Positions 25,983-34,819 of a DNA stretch of 64,000 nt are shown here, piece after piece. The notes beneath the pieces are model-generated. The model ran no database searches and was not told the origin of the DNA. It saw nothing but the letters and a program-made list of their open reading frames with translations. The position numbers and the translations under genes are program-made. The stretch's first letter is position 1, and each line of letters starts with the position of its first letter. This stretch comes from Roseobacter sp. SK209-2-6 (lineage in GTDB: Bacteria; Pseudomonadota; Alphaproteobacteria; Rhodobacterales; Rhodobacteraceae). Location: the NCBI RefSeq assembly GCF_000169455.1, contig NZ_AAYC01000005.1, positions 220,887-284,886 on the forward strand, written 5' to 3'.

Positions 25983-26894
25983 GTGTCAATAAAGATCGAA
26001 ATGCTCCGCTGTTTTGCCATGGTCGCCCGCCATGGCAATCTAAGCGATGCGGGGGAGCAATTGGGGCGCACCCCCTCGGCGGTCTCGATGATGCTGAAAC
26101 AGCTGGAAGGCCATCTTGGCGAGCCGCTGTTTGAAACCGATCGCAAGAGCAAGCTCACCGCTTTGGGCGCCTATGTTCTGGAGCAAGCAGAACGCGAGCT
26201 GCGGCAGTTCGACGGCACAGTGCAAAGCATCGAAAACTACGCCAAGGCGCGACACGGACGCGTGCGGATCGCCTCTGTCCCCTCGGTGGCAGCCACTGTT
26301 CTGCCGCAGGCAATATTGAGCTACACCAAAGACTTCCCCAATGTTCAGATCGAGCTGCGGGATATGGATTCCCCAGGCGTTCTGCGAGAGCTCACGCGCG
26401 AGACTGTTGATATCGGCCTTGCAACCGCCGGTCAGTTTTCCGGCATTCTGCACCGGCAGGAACTGGTCTCGGATGGCTTTGGGGTGATTTGTCCTATTGG
26501 CCACCCTTTTGCCAGTTCACAGCAACCATTGGCCTGGGACGCGCTGGAAGATCAGCGGCTGATAGCCAATGCGCTCTCTGAGCAGATCGCGGCACCGCAA
26601 TCCCAGGCGCTGCATCGCGATGCCCTCCTGAATGTTCACAACATGACCTCGATTCTGGCCATGGTCGGCGCCGGATTGGGTATTACACTGCTGCCGGAAA
26701 TGACCGCCAGACTGGCCGAATCATCCGGGCTGGCCTTCGTTCCACTGGCAGACCCTGCGGCCCGCAGGCGGATAGATCTCCTGCGCAAGGCAGAGGCACC
26801 CGCCTCACCGGCAGCGCGCGAACTGGAAAAGCGGATCATTTCGACCGTTGCGGAGCTCGCATTTGAAACACCGACGCCAAGAGAGGAAGCCTGA
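25983..26894 (+). CDS. LysR-family transcriptional regulator
   Basis: Product of 303 aa starting with GTG at 25983; an ATG six codons later (26001) is an alternative. The N-terminal helix-turn-helix is MLRCFAMVARHGNLSDAGEQ with LGRTPSAVSMMLKQLEGHLG following. The periplasmic-binding-like effector domain covers about residues 90-290 (VRIASVPSVAATVLP). It is divergent from the aldehyde dehydrogenase operon and directly joined to a GlxA-type regulator gene (stop and next ATG adjacent). It probably controls that operon in response to a pathway metabolite. Confidence 0.92.
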   Translation: MSIKIEMLRCFAMVARHGNLSDAGEQLGRTPSAVSMMLKQLEGHLGEPLFETDRKSKLTALGAYVLEQAERELRQFDGTVQSIENYAKARHGRVRIASVPSVAATVLPQAILSYTKDFPNVQIELRDMDSPGVLRELTRETVDIGLATAGQFSGILHRQELVSDGFGVICPIGHPFASSQQPLAWDALEDQRLIANALSEQIAAPQSQALHRDALLNVHNMTSILAMVGAGLGITLLPEMTARLAESSGLAFVPLADPAARRRIDLLRKAEAPASPAARELEKRIISTVAELAFETPTPREEA

Positions 26895-27893
26895 ATGACC
26901 AAGCCGATGACCCTGGGGTTCCTGATTTTCCCCGGCTTCCCCATGTCCTGCCTGACCTCAGCGATTGAGCCACTGCGCGCAGCCAATGAAATTGCTGGTA
27001 AAGCCGCATTCGACTGGAAAATCCTCGCCGAAGAAGAGGGACCTATTCCCTCCTCCGCCGGTGTCGCCTTTGCACCGGATATGCTGCTCTCAGAGGCCGA
27101 GGGGCTAAGTCATATCTTCCTGGCCTCACGACCCGACAGCCGTTTTGCCCATCCAGTAAAAGCCAATGCAGCGCTGCAGCGCCATCTGCGCGGCGGTGGC
27201 AAGCTGGGCGCCTTTAGCGCAGGGGTCTTCCCCTTGGCCCGCAGCGGCATGATGCAGGAGCACGCAATGGCGGTGCACTGGTGCTACGAGGCTGCTTTTG
27301 CCGCTGAATTCCCCGAGGTTGAGATCCTCCAAACCGTACTGCAAGACGAAGGTCCCTGCATCACCGTCGCCGGCGCAACGGCGGTGTTCGACCTTATGCT
27401 GAACATGATTGATGAGGTACTGGGGCCAGAGGTCACCACCGAAACCGCCTGCTGGTTCCAGCACCCCTTTGTGCGCGGCTCCAGCGTGCCGCAGCGACTG
27501 CCGGTTCTGGGCAATGCTGCTGGCCAGGATATGCTGCCGCCCAAGGTGGCGCAGGCCATCGAACTCTTTGCCGAACACATCGAAGACCCGATCCAGATCA
27601 GTGCGGTTGCAGAGGCCATCAATATGTCGGCCCGCAGCCTGGAGCGCAGCTTCAAACGCGCAACCGGCCAGAGCCCGCTGAAATACTACCGTCAAATGCG
27701 GATGAACGAGGCGCGCCAGCTGGTGCTTTATACAAGGGATCCAATCACCACCATCGCCTATATGGTGGGCTATTCCTCCCCCTCAACCTTCCAGCGTCAC
27801 TACCGGGAGTTCTACGGCATCAGCCCGCTGAAAGACCGGGAGGCCAAGAACTCTTTACGGGTGACGGATGGCAGCTGCCTGCCATCCGTCTAG
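26895..27893 (+). CDS. GlxA-family AraC-type regulator (GbdR/CdhR-like)
   Basis: Product of 332 aa. The N-terminal DJ-1/PfpI-like domain (about 1-190) includes LIFPGFPMSCLTSAIEPLRA and the TVAGATAVFDLMLNMID segment. The C-terminal AraC helix-turn-helix pair covers about 215-315 (SARSLERSFKRATGQSPLKYY; MVGYSSPSTFQRHYREFYG). This architecture is shared by GbdR and CdhR, the activators of glycine betaine/sarcosine and carnitine catabolism in Pseudomonas. It starts at the base after the LysR stop. Targets could include the transporter operon to the left and the soxBDAG operon to the right, both on the minus strand. The last eight codons lie inside a perfect hairpin. Confidence 0.9.
   Translation: MTKPMTLGFLIFPGFPMSCLTSAIEPLRAANEIAGKAAFDWKILAEEEGPIPSSAGVAFAPDMLLSEAEGLSHIFLASRPDSRFAHPVKANAALQRHLRGGGKLGAFSAGVFPLARSGMMQEHAMAVHWCYEAAFAAEFPEVEILQTVLQDEGPCITVAGATAVFDLMLNMIDEVLGPEVTTETACWFQHPFVRGSSVPQRLPVLGNAAGQDMLPPKVAQAIELFAEHIEDPIQISAVAEAINMSARSLERSFKRATGQSPLKYYRQMRMNEARQLVLYTRDPITTIAYMVGYSSPSTFQRHYREFYGISPLKDREAKNSLRVTDGSCLPSV
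27863..27890 (+). terminator. Perfect hairpin spanning the 3' end of the GlxA-type gene
   Basis: GACGGATGGCAG (27863-27874), loop CTGC, CTGCCATCCGTC (27879-27890): a 12-bp perfect stem immediately before the TAG stop. There is no proper U tract after it (TAGAGCTGCTTTC). A second stem CGGCCC/GGGCCG lies just downstream near 27935. It may act as a factor-dependent terminator or 3' stability element. The spacer to 28100 holds no gene that I can support. Confidence 0.5.
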
Positions 27894-28100
27894 AGCTGCT
27901 TTCAGGGCATCTGAATCGATCCATTTGTTAAACGGCCCGACCGGTGGGCCGGGGAGCGCCTGACCTTCCCGTCAAACCGCAGGTTTGCCTCCGGCAAAAC
28001 AGGAAGGCGCTTTGCACCTTCCCAAGGTCAGCCACTGTGCCCATGTTTTCCAAAGAGCGCTTCAAAATAGTTGAACCAAGCCCTGGACCTAACCAATAAG

Positions 28101-28667
28101 TCAGAGGACCGAATGCGCGGCCTCAACAAGTCCGTGATGCAGGGAGCCAGCAGAAGAGCGCGGCGCATAGATCGCCACCTTCTGCCCCGGCTCCAGACAC
28201 CAGATAAAGCAGGCCATATGCTCAAGGCGGCTGCGGCTCACGTCGCCGACCTGCATCGCCAGCAAGTCCACATTGCAAAGACGTTCCAGAACATCGCCCA
28301 ACCGCGCGCCCTCTAGATCAAAGCGGCACCAGCCATCGCTTTGCTCGGTTACAGAGCCGGCGGCGCCAACGGCTTCTTTCACTTCACTGTCCAGAGTTTC
28401 ATGGGCCGCGTAACCCGCCGAGATCATCCATTGGTCTGCTCCCATCCAGAAGCAGGAGTATGGCTCTCCCAGAACGCCTTTGCCGGGGGCGGGCAGCTCC
28501 GCGCCTAGCAGGGCCTGGGCACCCGCAGCACATTGCGCCTCTTCACCCCGACGGGCGGCAAGGCTGGCGAAGGCGCAATCGGCGCGTTCCTGAATGGTCA
28601 GGCCGTCAAAGCTATCGACCTGCGCCGAGGAAGCCGCAAGTGCGGTGATTGATTTCAAACTATGCAC
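28101..28667 (-). CDS. soxG: Sarcosine oxidase gamma subunit family protein
   Basis: Product of 188 aa. The sequence fits the gamma subunit of heterotetrameric sarcosine oxidase: LPAPGKGVLGEPYSCFWMGADQWMI near the middle (quoted in part), EQSDGWCRFDLEG, and ERLCNVDLL. The subunit helps assemble the alpha/beta flavin core and has a GcvT-like fold. The start overlaps the end of soxA by 8 nt. It is the last gene of the leftward soxBDAG operon. Confidence 0.9.
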   Translation of the reverse strand: MHSLKSITALAASSAQVDSFDGLTIQERADCAFASLAARRGEEAQCAAGAQALLGAELPAPGKGVLGEPYSCFWMGADQWMISAGYAAHETLDSEVKEAVGAAGSVTEQSDGWCRFDLEGARLGDVLERLCNVDLLAMQVGDVSRSRLEHMACFIWCLEPGQKVAIYAPRSSAGSLHHGLVEAAHSVL

Positions 28668-31617
28668 GGAGACGCTCTCCTTCGGGATCTACAAAATGGG
28701 CGCTGACAACTTCGACCTGGATTTCCTGACCTGCGAGCGGGTTCACCGCGCGGATGATCTCCCCTTTGCGAGCATCGCCATTCTTCAGAAAGCCAATGCC
28801 AATCGAGCTTTCGAGCACCGGCGAATAGGCGGCTGAGGTGACATAGCCTTGGTCAACCTTGGCATTGACCGCACCGCTGGCATTCATCAGATGGGCACCG
28901 GCAGAAATGGTCTCATCCGATTTAACCGGCCGGAAGCCGACCAGCTTCAGAGCATCCTCTTCATTCATCCCCTCACGTTCGCTGAGGGTATTGCCAATGC
29001 AGTCCTTCTTTTTGCTGACCATCCGGCCCATGCCGAGGTTCAGCGCCGAAGTGGTACCGTTGAGCTCATTGCCCGCCGCGTGACCTTTTTCGATCCGCAT
29101 GACCCCCAGCGCTTCGGTGCCATAGGGCACCACGCCGAATTCCTCGCCCGCCTCCATCAGCCTGCGCACCAGCGCATCGCCATAACGGGTTGGAACCGCA
29201 ATCTCATAGGCGAGCTCCCCCGAGAAGGAGATCCTAAACAGCCGCGCCCGGCAGCCCCCCGCCACGGTGACTTCGCCACAGGCCATAAAGGGAAAGCCCT
29301 CGTTGGAGAGGTCGAACTCCGGGTCTACAACCTTTTGCAACAGCTTGCGGGCATTGGGACCCGCCACCGCGAACTGCGCCCAGGCTTCGGTGGTTGAGAT
29401 CAGCTGCACATCCATGTCAGGGAACAGGCATTGACGGGCAAATTCCATGTTACGGTAGACTAATACGGCATTGGCGGTGGTGGTGGTCACCACGAAATGA
29501 TCCTCGGCAAAGCGCGCGGCGGTGCCGTCGTCATAGGCAATGCCATCCTCACGCAGCATAAGGCCATAGCGGACCTTGCCCACCGGCAGTTTGGCAAAGG
29601 CATTGGCGTACATTTTATTCAGGAAAGCAGCCGCGTCCTTGCCCTGCACATCGATCTTGCCCAGCGTGGTCACATCACAGACACCAACGGAGTTGCGGGT
29701 CTGCAGCACTTCGCGGTCCACCGATTGGCGCCAATGGGTCTCGCCCGCTTTCGGGAACCACTGCGCCCGCAGCCAGTCGCCAACCTCGGTAAAGACCGCG
29801 CCCTGTTCTTCGGCCCAGCGATGCGAGGGCGTCTTGCGGGTCGGGTGGAAATGCTTGCCGGTAGCGCGCCCGGCCAGGGTGCCCATGGCAACTGGCGTAT
29901 AGGGCGGGCGGAAGATGGTGGTTCCGGTCTCCGGGATCGATTTTCCGGTCAGCTCCGCCATCACCGCCAGCCCCAGCATGTTGGAGGTCTTGCCCTGGTC
30001 GGTGGCCATGCCCAGTGTGGTGTAGCGCTTCAGGTGCTCGACCGAGACAAAGTTCTCCTGATGCGCCAGTTTGACGTCCTTGACAGTGACATCGTTCTGC
30101 AGATCGACCCAGGCGCGCGATTTACCGCCGGAGACATGCCAGAAGGGTTTGAGCGAAATGGGCGCATCTTCCGCCTCGGGCAAATCAATTGCAGAAGCCG
30201 TGATCCCGATTGCCTCCAAAGCGGTCGCAGCTCCGCAGGCCCCGCTGCTGAGAGCCTGCGCCGTCGAGAGCTGCCCCATGGCGGCACCGGCAACAGACAT
30301 ACCAACCGGCAGATCGGTGCCGGGCACAAAAGCCGCCAGATCCGCGTCCCACTGCGGCCGACCCCGCTGGTGGCAGGTCAGATGCACATTGGGGTTCCAG
30401 CCGCCGGAGACCGCGAGCGCGCCGCAATTGACCTTACGGGTCTGACCATTAGCCAGCCGCACGGTGACCGAGCTGAGGCCAAGGCGTCCAGAGGTGCCGA
30501 TGACCTCGGCACCCGCCAGCAGTTCGGTGCCCGCAACCGAGGGCGCGTCGGCGCGCACATCGATGACGGCTGGCACGCTTACTCCCTTGGCAATCAGATC
30601 CGCCGCAGTGCGGTGGCCATCGTCATTATTGGTAAAGATGGCGATCTCTTGCGCAGGCGCTGCCGCCCAGCGGTTCAAGTAAGAGCGCACCGCACTGGCC
30701 AGCATTACGCCAGGGCGGTCATTGTCGGCAAAGGCGATCGGGCGCTCCATCGCACCGGCACAAAGAAGTGCCCGGCGCGAATAGATCCGCCAGAAGATCT
30801 GCCGCGGCTTGCCCTCTTGCGGCACTGCCACGTGGTCCTGCACCCGCTCAACCGCGCCATAGGTGCCATGGTCAAAGGCGCCCACGATCGTTGTGCGCGA
30901 CATCAGGCGGACATTTGGCATGTCAGCCAGCTCTGCAATCGCCGCTGCCGCCCAATCGGCGCCGGATTGATCCCCCAAGGCCAATGTTTCGGAATTGAGA
31001 CGCCCACCCATGCGGAAATCCTCATCCGCCAGGATCACCCGCGCGCCAGAGCGGCCGGCGGTCAGCGCCGCAGCCAGGCCCGAGGGGCCGGAACCAATGA
31101 TCAGCAGATCACAGTGCAGGAAACCCTTGTCATAGAGGTCCGGATCTTCCTCAAAGGAAATGCTGCCAAGGCCCGCCGCCTTGCGGATGATCGGCTCGTA
31201 GATCTTCTCCCAGAAGGCTTTGGGCCACATGAAGGTCTTGTAATAAAAGCCCGCAGTCAGGAAGTTGCTGAACCGGTCATTCACCGCCATGGCGTCAAAA
31301 CGCAACGAGGGCCAGGCGTTCTGCGGCGCCGCTTCGAGCCCGTCGAAGAGCTCGATCACCGTGGCGCGGGTATTGGGCTCTTGCCGGCCGCCTTTGCGCA
31401 GCTCGACCAGGGCATTGGGTTCCTCTGAGCCTGCAGTCAGCACCCCGCGCGGGCGGTGATACTTGAACGAGCGGCCCATCAGGCGCTCGCCATTGGCCAG
31501 GAGGGCCGAAGCCAGGGTATCGCCTTCGTAGCCTTTGTAGCGGTGCCCGTCGAAGGTGAAGCTCACCTCTTTGGCGCGGTTGATCTGGCCGCCGTCCAGC
31601 CGGTTTACTTCTGTCAT
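28660..31617 (-). CDS. soxA: Sarcosine oxidase alpha subunit family protein
   Basis: Product of 985 aa, the usual length. The N terminus carries FDGHRYKGYEGDTLASALLA, GRSFKYHRPRGV and AGSEEPNAL. An FAD/NAD(H)-binding domain follows, with IIGSGPSGLAAALTAGRSGA near 175 (cut here). The C-terminal GcvT-like tetrahydrofolate domain (about 590-985) includes GVCDVTTLGKIDVQG and IGFLKNGDARKGE. The enzyme oxidatively demethylates sarcosine or a related N-methyl amino acid and passes the methyl group to tetrahydrofolate. It overlaps soxD by 4 nt and soxG by 8 nt. Confidence 0.94.
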   Translation of the reverse strand: MTEVNRLDGGQINRAKEVSFTFDGHRYKGYEGDTLASALLANGERLMGRSFKYHRPRGVLTAGSEEPNALVELRKGGRQEPNTRATVIELFDGLEAAPQNAWPSLRFDAMAVNDRFSNFLTAGFYYKTFMWPKAFWEKIYEPIIRKAAGLGSISFEEDPDLYDKGFLHCDLLIIGSGPSGLAAALTAGRSGARVILADEDFRMGGRLNSETLALGDQSGADWAAAAIAELADMPNVRLMSRTTIVGAFDHGTYGAVERVQDHVAVPQEGKPRQIFWRIYSRRALLCAGAMERPIAFADNDRPGVMLASAVRSYLNRWAAAPAQEIAIFTNNDDGHRTAADLIAKGVSVPAVIDVRADAPSVAGTELLAGAEVIGTSGRLGLSSVTVRLANGQTRKVNCGALAVSGGWNPNVHLTCHQRGRPQWDADLAAFVPGTDLPVGMSVAGAAMGQLSTAQALSSGACGAATALEAIGITASAIDLPEAEDAPISLKPFWHVSGGKSRAWVDLQNDVTVKDVKLAHQENFVSVEHLKRYTTLGMATDQGKTSNMLGLAVMAELTGKSIPETGTTIFRPPYTPVAMGTLAGRATGKHFHPTRKTPSHRWAEEQGAVFTEVGDWLRAQWFPKAGETHWRQSVDREVLQTRNSVGVCDVTTLGKIDVQGKDAAAFLNKMYANAFAKLPVGKVRYGLMLREDGIAYDDGTAARFAEDHFVVTTTTANAVLVYRNMEFARQCLFPDMDVQLISTTEAWAQFAVAGPNARKLLQKVVDPEFDLSNEGFPFMACGEVTVAGGCRARLFRISFSGELAYEIAVPTRYGDALVRRLMEAGEEFGVVPYGTEALGVMRIEKGHAAGNELNGTTSALNLGMGRMVSKKKDCIGNTLSEREGMNEEDALKLVGFRPVKSDETISAGAHLMNASGAVNAKVDQGYVTSAAYSPVLESSIGIGFLKNGDARKGEIIRAVNPLAGQEIQVEVVSAHFVDPEGERLRA

Positions 31618-31901
31618 TTGCTGCGCCCCCGCGCCCGGGCCACATCGCGGGCCAGTTCTACCTGTGTGATTTCATGGGTGAGCATGTTGCGGGTAACCAC
31701 CAGCCAGGAGCGGTCTCCGGCCTCGTGATACCACAGCTCACGATGCTCACCTGCCGGGTTGTCCCGCAGATAGAGGTAGTCGTGAAATTCCTCTTGTGCG
31801 GTGTCACTCCGCCAGTCGGGCCGGTCGATCAGGCTGGCATCGCCGAGGTAAGTGAATTCCTGTGCGTCCCGCAGACCCAGCAGGGGATGGTCGATCATCA
31901 T
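31614..31901 (-). CDS. soxD: Sarcosine oxidase delta subunit-like protein without the zinc cysteines
   Basis: Product of 95 aa matching SoxD in EFTYLGDAS (15-23), DYLYLRDNPAGEHRELWYHE (41-60) and AGDRSWL. In studied SoxD proteins zinc is held by Cys6, Cys9, His59 and Cys63. Here the CPxCGxRD motif reads HPLLGLRD (His5, Leu8), His59 is kept, and the last ligand is Asp63. The protein contains no cysteine at all. It therefore probably does not bind zinc in the known way, which marks a diverged enzyme type. It lies between soxB (22 nt) and soxA (4-nt overlap). Confidence 0.88.
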   Translation of the reverse strand: MMIDHPLLGLRDAQEFTYLGDASLIDRPDWRSDTAQEEFHDYLYLRDNPAGEHRELWYHEAGDRSWLVVTRNMLTHEITQVELARDVARARGRSK

Positions 31902-31923
31902 CGCGTGTTTCCTCCTCTTGGGA

Positions 31924-33174
31924 TCAATGTAGGTTGGGCTGGGCGCCCTGGCCCTTTTCGTCGATCATGCGGCCCGTGCGAAACCGGTCGAGGCGGTAGG
32001 CCTGCGCCGCCTCATGCGGGGTATCGGTCGCCAAGAGATGTGCAAAGCAGAGACCGGAGGCGGGCGTCGCCTTAAAGCCGCCGTAGCACCAGCCGCCGTT
32101 GAAATAGAGACCGTCCACTTGGGTGCGGTCGATGAAGGGTGAGCCATCCATCGACATATCCATGATACCACCCCAGCTGCGCAGCAAACGCACCCGGCCC
32201 AGCGCCGGGATCAGCGAGATGCCACTTTCGACCACGTCTTCGATCACAGGCAGGTTCCCGCGTTGCGCATAGGTGTTGTACATATCGATGTCCCCGCCAA
32301 AGACCAGCCCGCCCTTGTCAGACTGGCTGCAATAGAAGTGCCCGGCCCCATAGGTGATGACCCCGGGGATGATCGGTTTTAGTCCTTCGGAAACAAAGGC
32401 CTGCAGCACATGGCTTTCGATTGGCAGGCGCATGCCTGCCTTGGCCATCACCCGGCTGGAAGATCCGGCAACCGCCACGCCAACCTTACCGGCACCGATG
32501 AAACCCTTGGTGGTTTCAACACCTAGGCATTTGCCCTGTTCGATGCGGAAATCCGTGACTTCGCAGTTCTGGATGATGTCGACACCCAGGCGGTCTGCCC
32601 CACGGGCATAGCCCCAGGCCACCGCGTCATGGCGCACGGTTCCGCCGCGCCGGTGCAACAGCCCACCTTTGATGGGAAAGCGCGCATTCTCGAAATTGAG
32701 GAACGGGTAGAGTTCACGGACGCCCTCTGTATCCAAAAGCTCTGCGTCATCCCCCGCCAAGATCATCGCATTGCCACGCCGCCGCGCCGCGTCCCGCTGG
32801 GCGTCGGTATGCACCAGGTTCAGAATGCCCCGCTGGGAGACCATGGCGTTGTAGTTCAGCTCCTGCTCCAGATCTTCCCACATCCGGAGGCTGAGGTTGT
32901 AGAAGGGCTGGTTGCCATCAAGCAGGTAGTTAGAGCGCACAATGGTGGTATTGCGCCCAACGTTGCCGCCGCCGATCCAGCCTTTTTCAACCACCGCAAC
33001 CTTTGCGGTCTGGTAGCGTTTGGCCAAATAAAAGGCGGTCGCCAGCCCATGGCCGCCACCGCCAACGATGACGATATCATAATGCGCCTTTGGTGCCGGG
33101 TCGCGCCAGGCAGGCCGCCAGCCCTTATGGCCGGTCAAGGCCTCTTTGATGATTCTCAGTCCGGAGTACGCCAT
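31924..33174 (-). CDS. soxB: Sarcosine oxidase beta subunit family protein
   Basis: Product of 416 aa with a D-amino-acid-oxidase (DAO) fold. The FAD loop IVGGGGHGLATAFYLA is near residues 35-50. WIGGGNVGRNTTIVRSNYL follows. The covalent FMN histidine lies in RRGGTVRHDAVAWGYARGAD near 175. All these match the family, so the subunit looks fully equipped with flavins. It is the first gene of soxBDAG. The region 33175-33362 upstream contains no obvious operator. The substrate may be sarcosine, or another secondary amine in view of the unusual delta subunit. Confidence 0.94.
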   Translation of the reverse strand: MAYSGLRIIKEALTGHKGWRPAWRDPAPKAHYDIVIVGGGGHGLATAFYLAKRYQTAKVAVVEKGWIGGGNVGRNTTIVRSNYLLDGNQPFYNLSLRMWEDLEQELNYNAMVSQRGILNLVHTDAQRDAARRRGNAMILAGDDAELLDTEGVRELYPFLNFENARFPIKGGLLHRRGGTVRHDAVAWGYARGADRLGVDIIQNCEVTDFRIEQGKCLGVETTKGFIGAGKVGVAVAGSSSRVMAKAGMRLPIESHVLQAFVSEGLKPIIPGVITYGAGHFYCSQSDKGGLVFGGDIDMYNTYAQRGNLPVIEDVVESGISLIPALGRVRLLRSWGGIMDMSMDGSPFIDRTQVDGLYFNGGWCYGGFKATPASGLCFAHLLATDTPHEAAQAYRLDRFRTGRMIDEKGQGAQPNLH

Positions 33175-33362
33175 TGTGCCCTCATAAATCTCACCCAGAG
33201 ATGATCAGGAGTGTCAGGCAAGGGCCGATCCGCTTTTGGACAAAATCAAATCCGAATCCGACAGTTGCTGCGCCGGTTTTCAAAAGAAAACGGCCGCCCC
33301 ATGGACGGCCGCCTGTTCAACTTCTGCTTTCTGCCCGGCAGTTGCCCGGGCTAGCGGTTGTC

Positions 33363-34052
33363 TTAGACCCCCAGAAACCGGTCCGTCAGCTCCGGCGTCA
33401 AATCCGCCATACTGCCGGACCAGGCGTTTTCTCCCTTATTCAGGATCACCGCCGCATCCGCCACCTGGCGCAGCTCACTTAGGGTCTTGTCCACCACCAG
33501 AATAGCCATGCCGGTTTCCGCCTTGAGGCGGCTGATCGCGGCCCAGATCTCCTGGCGCACCACCGGGGCCAGACCTTCTGTGGCCTCATCTAGGATCAGG
33601 AGGCGCGGATTGGTCATCAGGGCGCGCCCGATGGCCAGCATCTGCTGCTCACCGCCCGAAAGGGACGAGGCCAGCTGATCGCGGCGCTCGGCAAGCCGAG
33701 GAAAAAGCTGTCCTACACGGGCAAAATCCCAATCCCCGGGCCGGGCCGCCGCCGTCAGGTTCTCTTCGACCGTCAGCGGCGCAAAGCAGCGCCGCCCCTC
33801 CGGCACCAGCCCGATGCCCAGGCGCGCGATCTGATGCGACTTAAGCCGCCTGAGATCCTCGCCTGCAAAGCTGAGGCTGCCCTTGGAAGGCACGACCATG
33901 CCGCAGATCGCCTTGATCGTGGTGGTCTTGCCCATGCCGTTGCGCCCCATCAGGGCCAGCACCTGGCCCTCACCGATGGAAAGGTCGACGCCAAAGAGCG
34001 CCTGCGATGGACCGTAAGAGGCCTGAAGCCCCGAGATTTCCAGCATGCTCAT
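33363..34052 (-). CDS. livF: Branched-chain amino acid-type ABC transporter ATPase, LivF
   Basis: Product of 229 aa with Walker A GRNGMGKTT (about 36-44), signature LSGGEQQMLAIGRALM near 133, and Walker B LLILDEATEGLAP near 154. The short form without a C-terminal extension is LivF. It pairs with LivG (1-nt overlap). It lies 188 nt upstream of soxB on the same strand, so co-transcription with soxBDAG is possible. Confidence 0.92.
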   Translation of the reverse strand: MSMLEISGLQASYGPSQALFGVDLSIGEGQVLALMGRNGMGKTTTIKAICGMVVPSKGSLSFAGEDLRRLKSHQIARLGIGLVPEGRRCFAPLTVEENLTAAARPGDWDFARVGQLFPRLAERRDQLASSLSGGEQQMLAIGRALMTNPRLLILDEATEGLAPVVRQEIWAAISRLKAETGMAILVVDKTLSELRQVADAAVILNKGENAWSGSMADLTPELTDRFLGV

Positions 34053-34819
34053 TACGCCTCCTCCTCGTCGCCCAGATAGGCCTGGCGCACCTGCGGATCC
34101 TGCCGGATCTCATCCGCAGTGCCGGTGGCGATGACCTCGCCATAGACCAGGACGGAAATCCGATCCGCCAGAGCAAAGACCGCATCCATATCGTGCTCCA
34201 CCAGAAGGATCGGCGCCTCTTGGCGCAGCTCATCCAGAAAACCGGTCAGCGCCTTGGAGCCGCTGGCGCCAAGGCCCGCCATGGGTTCGTCCATCAGGAA
34301 CAAACGTGGTTTCAGAGTCAGGGCAACGGCTACCTCCAGCTGGCGACGCTGGCCATGAGAGAGATCGGCGGTGCGTTTGCCCGCATCCTGCCAAAGCCCA
34401 ACGCGTTTCAATGCCTCTTCGGCCCGGGCCAGCAGCTCTGCATCCTTCATCACTTTACGGAAGAAGGAAAAGGCATTGCCCCTAGCCCCCAGCGCACCCA
34501 GGACCGCGTTCTGCAGAACCGTAAACTCCATCGCCAGAGATGAGATCTGAAAGGTCCGCCCCAGCCCCAGCCGGGCGCGGGCGACAGTATCTAGGGCGGT
34601 GACATCCTGCCCCAAGACTTCGATCCTGCCCGCATCCGGCGTCAGCCCGCCGGAGATCTGCTTGATCAGGGTGGATTTACCGGCCCCGTTGGGACCGATC
34701 AGCGCGTGGATCTCACCGGGGTAGAGTGTCAGTGAGACATTGTTGCTGGCTTTCAGCGCGCCAAAGCTCTTGCTTATGCTTTCGGTGCGCAGGACTGGTT
34801 CCCGTGGCATATCAGTCAT
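34052..34819 (-). CDS. livG: Branched-chain amino acid-type ABC transporter ATPase, LivG
   Basis: Product of 255 aa from the ATG at 34819 (MTDMPREPVLRTESI), which has a strong GGGAGGTGG site; the open frame continues to 34840. It has Walker A GPNGAGKST, the LivG-type insertion region QDVTALDTVARARLGLGRTF, signature LSHGQRRQLEVAVAL, and Walker B LFLMDEPMAGLG. It overlaps livM by 8 nt and livF by 1 nt. Confidence 0.92.
   Translation of the reverse strand: MTDMPREPVLRTESISKSFGALKASNNVSLTLYPGEIHALIGPNGAGKSTLIKQISGGLTPDAGRIEVLGQDVTALDTVARARLGLGRTFQISSLAMEFTVLQNAVLGALGARGNAFSFFRKVMKDAELLARAEEALKRVGLWQDAGKRTADLSHGQRRQLEVAVALTLKPRLFLMDEPMAGLGASGSKALTGFLDELRQEAPILLVEHDMDAVFALADRISVLVYGEVIATGTADEIRQDPQVRQAYLGDEEEA

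Noticed and set aside
29497..31428. 643-codon plus-strand open frame inside the soxA region
   Set aside because: It lies wholly opposite soxA, and its Arg/His-rich product has no domain.
33290..33325. GGCCGCC repeats in the sox-liv spacer as a hairpin
   Set aside because: The two copies are direct repeats around CCATGGA, and no stem with a loop and U tract can be drawn with confidence.
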